From Nocardioides immobilis (GTDB taxonomy: Bacteria; Actinomycetota; Actinomycetes; Propionibacteriales; Nocardioidaceae), in contig NZ_QXGH01000016.1 in NCBI RefSeq assembly GCF_003515065.1, positions 153,183-217,182 on the forward strand: a DNA stretch of 64,000 nucleotides. The letters are read 5' to 3'. Made by a program: the position numbers and the translations under genes. The stretch's first letter is position 1; each line of letters starts with the position of its first letter. This document shows, in pieces, positions 44,408-51,994 of this stretch. The notes under the pieces were generated by a model, which saw only the letters and a program-made list of their open reading frames with translations, searched no databases and was not told the DNA's origin.

Positions 44408-45561
44408 CGGCGCCTCCGGGTCTCGATCAGGTCGAGCAGCCGCCCCGCGGCGGGCCCGGCCGTCAGCGTCCCGGCCCGGTCGATCCGCGTGGCGGGCACG
44501 GTGCGGACCAGCCCCGCCGGGTCGCGCTCCAGTACGTCGACCTCGCTCAGCCGCCGCTGCCCGTCACGGTCGCGGGTCATGTGGAGCACGACGTCGAGCG
44601 CCGAGCCCAGCTGGCTGTGCGCCGCCTCACGGCCGAGCCCGGCGGCGAGCGCCAGCGCCTCGATCCGCGCGGGCAGGTCGGCGGCGGAGTTGGCGTGCAC
44701 GGTGCCGCAGCCGCCCTCGTGGCCGGTGTTCATCGCCGCCATCAGGTCGACGACGGCGCCGTCCCGCACCTCGCCGACCACCAGCCGGTCCGGCCGCATC
44801 CGGAGCGCCTGCCGAACCAGGTCGCGCAGCCCCACCGCACCAGCGCCCTCCAGGTTGGCGGGCCGCGCCTCCAGCCCGACGACGTGCGGATGGTCCGGCC
44901 TCAGCTCGGTGGCGTCCTCGACGACGACGATCCGCTCGGCCGGGTCGACCGCACCGAGCAGCGCCGACAGCAAGGTGGTCTTGCCGCTCCCGGTGCCGCC
45001 GGTCACGACGAACGCGAGTCGCGCCTGCACCACCAGCCGCACCAGCTCGAGCGACTCGTCCGTGAGCGTGCCGGCCTCCCGCAGCTGGTCCAGGGAGAAC
45101 CCGCCCTGCCGCGGCACGCGCAGCGAGATCGCGGTCCCGGGCCGGGCCAGCGGCGCCAGCACCGCGTGGCAGCGGGTGCCGTCCGGGAGCCGTACGTCGG
45201 CGTACGGTGCCGCGTCGTCGAGCCGCCGGCCGCCGGTGGCGACCAGGCGCTGCGCGAGCCGTCGTACGGCGTCCTCGGTGCCGAGGCGCAGGTCGGCCCG
45301 CTCGAGCCCCGACCCGCGGTCGACGTAGACCTCGCCCGCGCCGTTGACGAGCACGTCGGTGACGTCCGGCTGCCGGAGCAGCGGGTCGAGCGGTCCGGCG
45401 CCGACAGCGTCGCGGCGCAGCGCCTCGTAGACCGCGAGCACGGTCGCGTCGCCGACCGGGCGCCCGGCGGCCCGGAGCGCCTCGGCGACCCGGTGCGGCG
45501 TCAGGTCCCCGGGCGAGCGGGCCAGCCGGCGACGTACCTCCTCGACCAGCTCATCCGTCAT
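44404..45561 (-). CDS. tadA: TadA-family pilus assembly ATPase
   Basis: A 385-residue secretion ATPase of the VirB11/GspE group. The P-loop GGTGSGKTT is at residues 188-196, followed by VVVEDATELRPDHPH, the Asp box and the Walker B/His box region LVVGEVRDGAVVDLMAAMNTG. It powers Flp pilus assembly. ATG 45561 overlaps the stop of the CpaE/Ssd-like gene. Confidence 0.93.
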   Translation of the reverse strand: MTDELVEEVRRRLARSPGDLTPHRVAEALRAAGRPVGDATVLAVYEALRRDAVGAGPLDPLLRQPDVTDVLVNGAGEVYVDRGSGLERADLRLGTEDAVRRLAQRLVATGGRRLDDAAPYADVRLPDGTRCHAVLAPLARPGTAISLRVPRQGGFSLDQLREAGTLTDESLELVRLVVQARLAFVVTGGTGSGKTTLLSALLGAVDPAERIVVVEDATELRPDHPHVVGLEARPANLEGAGAVGLRDLVRQALRMRPDRLVVGEVRDGAVVDLMAAMNTGHEGGCGTVHANSAADLPARIEALALAAGLGREAAHSQLGSALDVVLHMTRDRDGQRRLSEVDVLERDPAGLVRTVPATRIDRAGTLTAGPAAGRLLDLIETRRRR

Positions 45562-46631
45562 CGCAGGGCCTCGACAGGTGTGCCGAGGACCGTGGCGACG
45601 GCGCGGGCGAGCGGCCCACGTCGCGACCGCAGCGGACCGAGCCCGAGGTCGAGAGCCTCCCCCAGCCGGGGTTGGTCGCGCATCTGCACCACGACCGGCA
45701 GCCGCACCACCGACTCCACGTCTGCGGCGTCGACCGCCTCGCCCCGGAGCACGACGCCGACGTCGGGGTGGCCGGCGAAGCGCACCCGCATCCGCGTCGC
45801 CGCGCTCACCCCGAGCACGTTGCCCACGGTGACGACGATCAACTGGTCGCAGCGCGCGGCGACCTCGTCGACCAGCCGGTCGGCGGTGCGGGGCAGGTCG
45901 ACGACGACCGTGTCGTGGCCGCGGCGCGCGGCCGAGAGCGCCTCGCGCACGGCGAACGCCTGGAGGGTCTGGGCGCCGGCGCCGACGTACCAGGACAGCA
46001 CCCCCAGTGCCCCCGACCGCGGCAGCGCGTCGCGCAGGGCACGCGCGCTGAGCCGACCGGTGGTCTGGCAGAGCGCGTCCCACCGGAACCCCTCCGTGCG
46101 TTCCAGCCCGAGCATCCGGTCGAGGCCGGGTCCCTGCGGGTCGCAGTCGATCACCACCGCGTCGCCCACCCGGGCCGCGCCCTGCCCCAGCGCGCACGCG
46201 AAGGTGGTCGCGCCCGCGCCGCCCGATCCGCCGATCACGCCGACCACCCGGCCCCGGGCCGTGCGTCGCTCGGTCAGGTCGGCGAGCAGCTCGACCAACC
46301 ACGCCGACGAGCCGGCCAGCTCGACCACCTGCTCGGCGCCGAGCTGCAGCGCCGTGCGGAACAGGTCGTCGGGCGCGCGCTGGTGGGCCACGACATAGAC
46401 GTGGGGCCGCTTCTCGGGCGCGATCCGCGCGACCTCGTCGGCAAGGTCGGCGCCGAGGAGTACGACGGGCGCGCGGCTCCACGACGCCAACGCGGCGAGC
46501 GGCTCGTGGGCGGTGACCGGCGCGACGTCGGCGGCAGCGGCGAGCGGCAGCAGCTCGCCGAGCAGGCTCTCGTCGGCGGTGAGGAGGAGCGGGGCGGGGG
46601 CCTCGGTGGGCCGGGAGGTGGCGATCGTCAT
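45558..46631 (-). CDS. CpaE/Ssd-like (septum site-determining) ATPase-fold protein
   Basis: A 357-residue protein with an N-terminal receiver-like region and a ParA/MinD-type domain beginning GVIGGSGGAGATTFACALG. The deviant Walker A has alanine-threonine (GAGATT) in place of the usual GKTT lysine. Relatives localise the tad machinery or, in mycobacteria, affect septation (Ssd). ATG 46631 is chosen; ATG 46640 is an alternative and no clear ribosome site is seen. First gene of the tad operon. Confidence 0.85.
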   Translation of the reverse strand: MTIATSRPTEAPAPLLLTADESLLGELLPLAAAADVAPVTAHEPLAALASWSRAPVVLLGADLADEVARIAPEKRPHVYVVAHQRAPDDLFRTALQLGAEQVVELAGSSAWLVELLADLTERRTARGRVVGVIGGSGGAGATTFACALGQGAARVGDAVVIDCDPQGPGLDRMLGLERTEGFRWDALCQTTGRLSARALRDALPRSGALGVLSWYVGAGAQTLQAFAVREALSAARRGHDTVVVDLPRTADRLVDEVAARCDQLIVVTVGNVLGVSAATRMRVRFAGHPDVGVVLRGEAVDAADVESVVRLPVVVQMRDQPRLGEALDLGLGPLRSRRGPLARAVATVLGTPVEALR

Positions 46632-46786
46632 GGACGACATGTCGCCGCGTCGCCGTACGGCCATGCCTGGCCGGTGGCGGGCTGTGGACGACGGCGTGGT
46701 GGGGACCGGCTGTGGACGACAGGCGGGCCGCGCCGATGCTGTCGTTGAGCCACGGCGCGGCAGTGGTCGCCCCTACGATTGGGCGC

Positions 46787-47581
46787 ATGGGCCCCGAGGC
46801 GGCGTTCTTCGACCTCGACAAGACGATCATCGCGAAGTCGAGCGCGCTTGCGTTCAGCAAGCCCTTTGCCGCCGGCGGCCTCATCTCACGGCGCGCGGTG
46901 CTGCGGTCGGCGTACGCGCAGTTCGTCTTCCTCGTCGGCGGCGCCGACCACGACCAGATGGAGAAGATGCGGCAGTTCATGTCGCAGCTCGTGGCCGGCT
47001 GGGACGTCGCGACGGTCAAGGAGATCGTCGCCGAGACCCTGCACAACATCGTCGACCCGCTGGTCTACGACGAGGCGGTGCAGCTGATCGAGGAGCACCA
47101 CGCCGCCGGCCGTGACGTCGTGATCGTGTCCTCGTCCGGCACCGACGTCGTCGAGCCGATCGGCGCGATGCTCGGCGCGGACCGGGTGGTCGCGACCAAG
47201 CTCGAGATCGTCGACGGCCAGTACACCGGCGAGATCGACTACTACGCCTACGCCGAGGAGAAGGCGAACGCGATCCGGGACCTCGCCGAGGAGCGGGGCT
47301 ACGACCTCGCCGCCTGCTACGCGTACAGCGACTCCGCCACCGACATCCCGATGCTCGAGGTGGTCGGGCACCCACACGTGGTCAACCCGGACCGCGAGCT
47401 GCGCAAGCTGGCCGCCTCACGCGCCTGGCCGGTGCTGATCTTCAGCAAGCCGGTCGCCCTGCGCAGCCGGGTGCCGCTGCCGCCGCCGAAGCCCACGCTC
47501 GCCGCGATCGCGGTCGGTGGTGTGGTGGCGGTGGGCGCCGCGGTGTGGGTCGGCGTACGACGGCGCAACCTCAGCGCCTAA
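46787..47581 (+). CDS. HAD-superfamily (IB) phosphatase, SerB-like
   Basis: A 264-residue hydrolase with the nucleophile motif AFFDLDKTII, motif II IVSSSGTD, and motif IV in YAYSDSATDIPMLE. The last 40 residues hold a single membrane helix (AAIAVGGVVAVGAAVWVGV). Such proteins are commonly encoded opposite the ssd gene in actinobacteria. Substrate unknown; phosphoserine and lysophosphatidic acid are typical for the group. Confidence 0.88.
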   Translation: MGPEAAFFDLDKTIIAKSSALAFSKPFAAGGLISRRAVLRSAYAQFVFLVGGADHDQMEKMRQFMSQLVAGWDVATVKEIVAETLHNIVDPLVYDEAVQLIEEHHAAGRDVVIVSSSGTDVVEPIGAMLGADRVVATKLEIVDGQYTGEIDYYAYAEEKANAIRDLAEERGYDLAACYAYSDSATDIPMLEVVGHPHVVNPDRELRKLAASRAWPVLIFSKPVALRSRVPLPPPKPTLAAIAVGGVVAVGAAVWVGVRRRNLSA

Positions 47582-47587
47582 TCGGAC

Positions 47588-47660
47588 CGAACGGCCGTTC
47601 CAACCCCCCAGGGTTGTCCGGTGGCGCCCAAAAGACAACCCTTGAAGGTGGCCGCCGACC
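47588..47660 (+). ncRNA. C6-containing hairpin region, possible 6C-like small RNA
   Basis: A run of six C (47604-47609) lies in CAACCCCCCAGGGTTG, which can fold as CAACCC/GGGTTG. Alternatively AGGGTTGTC (47610-47618) pairs with GACAACCCT (47634-47642). The two folds exclude each other. Actinobacterial 6C RNAs occur near ssd/serB-like genes and have two C6 hairpins; only one C6 run is present here, so the assignment is tentative. Confidence 0.35.
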
Positions 47661-47812
47661 GGCGTACAAAGGGGAGCAAGAACTCAACAAGCAACACATG
47701 GCCCAGGTACCCACGCGGCGATCCACCCTTCCTAATTGGGCGCTCGTTCTCCGGAAAACATCCGGGACGGCATACAGATGCACGCCTGGTAGCCACGGGA
47801 TCATGTGTCAGC

Positions 47813-47850
47813 GGTGGCACCCGAGAGACATTCGTGACTCGGGTGCCACC
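47813..47850. terminator. 13-bp hairpin between convergent genes
   Basis: GGTGGCACCCGAG (47813-47825) and CTCGGGTGCCACC (47838-47850) are perfect arms with a 12-nt loop. It lies between the HAD phosphatase (plus) and the Fic-like gene (minus, stop 47877) and may terminate both. Confidence 0.75.
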
Positions 47851-47876
47851 TGCATGTGAGGGGTCTTTCCGCTCCG

Positions 47877-48608
47877 CTACTCCTCCGCGTCGCGGACCAG
47901 CGGGCTCGCCTCCGCGGCGGCGGCGTACGCCTCGGCGGTGTAGAGCAGCCAGGAGTGGATGCCGGACTGCTTGCCGCTGGCGTAGCCCCGGAGGTTCGAC
48001 TCGTACTCCGCGCGCAGCGCCAGGTGCGCGGCCTCGGGCACGACGAGCGACTTCTCGTCGACGCCCTTGGCGGCGATCAGGAGGCGCTCGGCGGCGCGGG
48101 CGACGATGCCGTTGTGGGACGGGAACGGCGCGCTGACGACCAGCTCGGCGTGCACGACGGCGGCGACGGCGAGTGCCGGCGCGTCGGTGGTCGCGGTGAC
48201 CAGGTCGGCGACCGTCCGCAGCAGGCCCGCGGACTCGGCGTCGCGCGGCCGGCCGAGCCGGTCGGCGGGCAGCGAGCCGTGGCCGGCCAGGGCATGGAGG
48301 CGGGCGAAGGCCTGCAGGGGCGCACGTCGTACGACGGGGACCAGCGACAGCAGCTCGGTCGACACCCGGACGGCGTCCGCCGAGATCTCGTCGCCGGTGC
48401 CCTCCCGGACCTCGGCCAGGCTCGACGCGGACCCCTCGAGCACCGCGCTCGCGTGGGCGCCGCGGAGCAGTGACTCGCCCGTCATCTCGGGGCTGGTACG
48501 ACGCAGCCCGCGATCGCGCAGCACGGCGTCGATGCCGTCGCGGGCCCCTGCGAAGGCGGACGGAACGCCCTCCAGCGACACCAACCAGGCCAACGGGTCC
48601 GCGCTCAC
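47877..48608 (-). CDS. Fic-like protein with degenerate Fic motif
   Basis: A 243-residue helical protein. The segment VVSAPFPSHNGIVARAAERL lies where Fic enzymes have HPFxxGNGR, but the catalytic histidine is alanine and the GNGR core is HNGIVAR. AMPylation by the usual mechanism is therefore unlikely. Homologues commonly sit beside the HAD gene and tad cluster in actinobacteria. GTG 48608 is the start. Role unknown. Confidence 0.65.
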   Translation of the reverse strand: MSADPLAWLVSLEGVPSAFAGARDGIDAVLRDRGLRRTSPEMTGESLLRGAHASAVLEGSASSLAEVREGTGDEISADAVRVSTELLSLVPVVRRAPLQAFARLHALAGHGSLPADRLGRPRDAESAGLLRTVADLVTATTDAPALAVAAVVHAELVVSAPFPSHNGIVARAAERLLIAAKGVDEKSLVVPEAAHLALRAEYESNLRGYASGKQSGIHSWLLYTAEAYAAAAEASPLVRDAEE

Positions 48609-48644
48609 CAGAAGTACGTTACCGAGCGACTACGGTGAGTCCTG

Positions 48645-49571
48645 ATGGCACCCAACGAAACCTCCGCACCCGATCCCGCCCTCTGCTTCGGCAGCGTGGT
48701 CGACGCCTACGAGCGCGGCCGCCCGGGCTACCCGATCGACGCGGTGCGGTGGCTGACCGGCGACGAGCCGCTGTCGGTGCTCGAGCTGGGTTCCGGCACC
48801 GGCAAGCTGACCCGCGAGCTGGTGGCCCTCGGCCACGACGTGCACGCGACCGACCCCGACCCGGGGATGCTCGACGTCCTCGCCCGCAACTACGTCGTGA
48901 CCCGGATCTCGCAGACCACGGCCGAGGAGATCCCGGTCCCGGACAGCACGTTCGACATCGTGGTCGCGGCGCAGGCCTACCACTGGTTCGACCACGAGCG
49001 GGCGCTGCCCGAGATCGCGCGCGTGCTCAAGCGCGGCGGCTCCCTGAGCCTGGTCTGGAACACGCGGGACGAGCGGATCCCGTGGGTCAAGCGGCTCGGC
49101 CGGGTGATCGGCAGCCAGGACCAGGACGCCGGCCCGGGCGACGAGCTCGAGTCGTCGCCGTACTTCGGTCCCGTCGAGCACGAGACGTTCAAGCACTGGC
49201 AGGTCATCGACCGCTCGACGATCCAGGACCTGGTCCTGTCGCGCTCCAACGTCGCCACCCTGCCGGCCGAGGCGCGCGCCGCGAAGCTGCGCGAGGTCCT
49301 CGCGTTCTACGACGAGTTCGGCCGCGGCATGGACGGCATGCAGCTCCCCTACGTCACCCACTGCTACCGCGCGGTGGTCGGCATCAAGCCGCAGTCCGCC
49401 CCGAAGACGCTGGTCGCCTCCGGCGAGCAGGACGCCGCCACGCAGGTCGGATCGTCGTACGTCGGCGAGGAGACCCAGCCGGTCTCGTTGTCCGACGCCG
49501 CCGAGCTCCCCGAGATCATCGACCCCCCGACCGATGACGACTCCGGGGTCCTCCTCATCGACTTCCGATGA
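48645..49571 (+). CDS. Class I SAM-dependent methyltransferase
   Basis: A 308-residue protein with motif I LELGSGTGKLT, the acidic VHATDPDPGML, and DSTFDIVVAAQAYHWFD, the pattern of the UbiE/Methyltransf_11 group that includes trans-aconitate methyltransferase-like enzymes. The last 65 residues are an unrelated low-complexity tail. Substrate unknown. Divergent from the Fic-like gene. Confidence 0.85.
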   Translation: MAPNETSAPDPALCFGSVVDAYERGRPGYPIDAVRWLTGDEPLSVLELGSGTGKLTRELVALGHDVHATDPDPGMLDVLARNYVVTRISQTTAEEIPVPDSTFDIVVAAQAYHWFDHERALPEIARVLKRGGSLSLVWNTRDERIPWVKRLGRVIGSQDQDAGPGDELESSPYFGPVEHETFKHWQVIDRSTIQDLVLSRSNVATLPAEARAAKLREVLAFYDEFGRGMDGMQLPYVTHCYRAVVGIKPQSAPKTLVASGEQDAATQVGSSYVGEETQPVSLSDAAELPEIIDPPTDDDSGVLLIDFR

Positions 49572-49729
49572 CCCGCGAAGTGTCAGGGTTGGTCGGCCGA
49601 AGTGTCAGGGTTGGTCGGCCGAAGTCTCGGGGTTGTTCGCTCGAAGTGGCACACCTCGACCCACCAACATCGACACTTCGCGCGACCAACATCGACACTT
49701 CGCGCGACAGAGGTTGACACTTCGCGGGT
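49571..49729. repeat. Array of seven 22-bp repeats, four direct then three inverted
   Basis: Units begin at 49576, 49598, 49620 and 49642 in one orientation (CGAAGTGTC, then GGGTTGGT in units 1 and 2). They recur inverted at 49663, 49685 and 49707 (CCAACATCGACACTTCG in the first two). Spacing is exactly 22 bp within each group. The outer ends ACCCGCGAAGTGTCA (49571-49585) and TGACACTTCGCGGGT (49715-49729) are perfect inverted repeats. The array fills the space between the methyltransferase stop and the histidine kinase start. Confidence 0.85.
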
Positions 49730-49743
49730 GGCACGATGTCGGC

Positions 49744-50874
49744 ATGCGACGGCGCGGGCATCTCGGCAGTGAGGCCGATCGGGCCACGTTCCGCGCGCTG
49801 CACCAGGCGTCGCTCGCGTCGCCGGCGCTCCGGGAGGGGCTGACCGCCGACAGCGCCGACCGGGCGATCAAGCACCTCCGCGCCCTGCTCGGCACCCCGG
49901 CGCTCGCGCTCACCGACACCGCGACCACCCTGGCGTGGGACGGCACCGGCAGCCACCACCGCGCCCAGGCCGGCGCGCTCGCGGCCATGCTGGTCGCACC
50001 GGTGGGCAGCGACCCGACCCGCGACTGGACCCGCACCGTGGAGCCCACGCAGCTCCCGTGCTCGACGGCCAGCTGCCCCGTCCGCACCGGCGTGATCAGC
50101 CCCCTGGTCGTCGACGGCCGGGTGATCGGCACCGTCCAGGCGTTCGCTCCGACCACGACCGCCGGCCTGATCCGCGCCACCGAGGAGGTCGCGCAGTGGG
50201 TGTCCGGCCAGCTGGACCTGGCCGAGCTCGACGCGAGCCGCAACCGGGCGATGGAGGCCGAGGTCCAGGCCCTCCGCGCCCAGATCAGCCCGCACTTCAT
50301 CTACAACTCGCTGGGGGCGATCGCCAGCTTCGTGCGGACCGACCCGGACCGGGCCCGCGAGCTGCTGCTCGAGTTCGCCGACTTCACCCGCTACTCCTTC
50401 CGTCGGCACGGCGAGTTCACGACCCTTGCGGACGAGCTGCGCTCGATCGAGCGCTACCTGCTGCTCGAGCAGGCCCGGTTCGGGGACCGGCTCCAGGTGA
50501 CACTCAACATCGCGCCCGAGGTGCTCCCGGTCGTCGTACCGTTCCTCTGCATCCAGCCGCTCGTCGAGAACGCGGTCCGCCACGGCCTCGAGTCCTCCGC
50601 CACGGTCGGGCACCTGCGGATCGTCGCCCACGACCGCGGGCACGAGTGCGTGGTAGAGGTCGAGGACGACGGCGTCGGCGAGGACCCGGATAAGGTACGG
50701 CGAGCGCTGGCCGGTGACGCGTCCCTCGACTCGGTCGGGCTCGGCAACGTCGACGCCCGGCTGCGCGCGACGTTCGGCGACGACTACGGGCTCGTCGTGG
50801 AGACCGCTCCGGGCGCCGGCACGAAGGTGATCGTGCGGGTGCCCAAGTTCGCTCCGGGGGTGAGCGCCCAGTGA
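49744..50874 (+). CDS. LytS/YehU-type sensor histidine kinase
   Basis: A 376-residue kinase. The N-terminal 150 residues form a GAF-like sensing region with C-S-T-A-S-C, followed by the His_kinase block with phospho-accepting histidine in AQISPHFIYNSLGAIASF and the ATP-binding C-terminus (PLVENAVRHGL, DDGVGE, GLGNVDARL). There is no membrane segment, so sensing is probably cytoplasmic. ATG 49744 lies 14 bp after the 22-bp repeat array. The stop overlaps the response regulator start. Confidence 0.9.
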   Translation: MRRRGHLGSEADRATFRALHQASLASPALREGLTADSADRAIKHLRALLGTPALALTDTATTLAWDGTGSHHRAQAGALAAMLVAPVGSDPTRDWTRTVEPTQLPCSTASCPVRTGVISPLVVDGRVIGTVQAFAPTTTAGLIRATEEVAQWVSGQLDLAELDASRNRAMEAEVQALRAQISPHFIYNSLGAIASFVRTDPDRARELLLEFADFTRYSFRRHGEFTTLADELRSIERYLLLEQARFGDRLQVTLNIAPEVLPVVVPFLCIQPLVENAVRHGLESSATVGHLRIVAHDRGHECVVEVEDDGVGEDPDKVRRALAGDASLDSVGLGNVDARLRATFGDDYGLVVETAPGAGTKVIVRVPKFAPGVSAQ

Positions 50875-51614
50875 CGGGTCCCGACAGCCAACAGCGCCTG
50901 CGGGTGCTCGTCGTGGACGACGAGCAGCCCGCCCTCGACGAGCTCGCCTACCTCCTCTCGGCCGACGCGCGCGTCGGCGAGGTGGTCGCCGTGTCGACCG
51001 CCACGGAGGGGCTGCGGATCCTGCGCGAGACCGACGTCGACGCGGTGTTCCTCGACATCCAGATGCCGGGGCTCAGCGGCCTCGAGCTGGCCGAGGTGCT
51101 GGGTCGGTTCAAGGAGCCGCCTCCCGTCGTCTTCGTCACGGCGCACGAGCAGCACGCCGTCGACGCATTCGAGCTGCACGCCGTCGACTACGTGCTCAAG
51201 CCGGTGCGCGCCGACCGGCTCGCCGAGGCGGTACGCCGCGTGGTCTCCGGCTCCGACCGGCGGCCGGCGCCGGAGGACACCCAGATCGCCGTGGAGCGCG
51301 GCGGTGTCACCCGGTTCGTCGACCGCGGCCAGATCTCGTACGTCGAGGCGCACGGCGACTACGCGCGGCTGCACACGAGGTCCGGCGACGCCTACCTGGT
51401 GCGGATCCCGCTCTCCACGCTCGAGGAGGAGTGGCGCTCGGCGGGCTTCAACCGGATCCACCGCTCGCTCCTCGTCGCCCTCGCCCACATCGACGAGCTC
51501 CGCACCGAGGCCGGCAGGTGCACGGTCCTCGTCGGCGACGCCGAGCTGCCGGTGGCGCGCCGTCATACGCGGGAGCTCCGCGACGTGCTGGTACGGCGGG
51601 CCAGGGACTCGTGA
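50871..51614 (+). CDS. LytTR-family response regulator
   Basis: A 247-residue regulator with a receiver domain (VVDDEQPALDE, phospho-acceptor D62 in VFLDIQMPG, K in YVLKPVR) and a C-terminal LytTR DNA-binding domain (ISYVEAHGDYARLHT, NRIHRSLLVALAHI). GTG 50871 overlaps the kinase stop. It probably controls the symporter genes downstream in the same operon, as BtsSR-type systems control transporters. Confidence 0.92.
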   Translation: MTGPDSQQRLRVLVVDDEQPALDELAYLLSADARVGEVVAVSTATEGLRILRETDVDAVFLDIQMPGLSGLELAEVLGRFKEPPPVVFVTAHEQHAVDAFELHAVDYVLKPVRADRLAEAVRRVVSGSDRRPAPEDTQIAVERGGVTRFVDRGQISYVEAHGDYARLHTRSGDAYLVRIPLSTLEEEWRSAGFNRIHRSLLVALAHIDELRTEAGRCTVLVGDAELPVARRHTRELRDVLVRRARDS

Positions 51615-51994
51615 GCGAGCCGCGACCGCAGCGGGTCCGGGTCACCGGACCGCCGCGCTACTCGACCGGGCCGCGCAACCGGATCGGCGACGTGCACGAG
51701 CAGACGCCGCTCGGCGACGTCTTCCTCCGCTCGTTGCTGAAGGAGCAGCTCACCCTCGCGATCCGGGTGCTCGTCCTGATCGGGCTCACCCTCGGCCTGC
51801 TCCCGCTCGTGTTCCACCTCTGGCCGGACCTGGCGGAGATCGAGCTGCTCGGGCTGCCGGTCGCGTGGGTGGGGCTGGGTGCGGTCGTCTACCCGTTCCT
51901 CCTGCTCGTCGGCTGGCGCTACGTGCGGAGCGTGGAGCGCAACGAGCGCGACTTCGCGGACCTGGTCGCCGGCTCGGAGGACAGGGAGTCGTGA
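51611..51994 (+). CDS. DUF485-like two-helix membrane protein
   Basis: A 127-residue protein with two membrane helices (LAIRVLVLIGLTLGLLPLVF and GLGAVVYPFLLLVGW). GTG 51611 overlaps the regulator stop (GTGA) and its stop overlaps the symporter start. YjcH-type DUF485 proteins are encoded just before acetate symporter ActP in the same way, so a role as symporter partner is likely. Homology was judged from size, helices and position only. Confidence 0.65.
   Translation: MSEPRPQRVRVTGPPRYSTGPRNRIGDVHEQTPLGDVFLRSLLKEQLTLAIRVLVLIGLTLGLLPLVFHLWPDLAEIELLGLPVAWVGLGAVVYPFLLLVGWRYVRSVERNERDFADLVAGSEDRES

Noticed and set aside
49571..49729. 22-bp repeat array as CRISPR
   Set aside because: Units abut with no spacers and invert orientation halfway; no cas genes are nearby.
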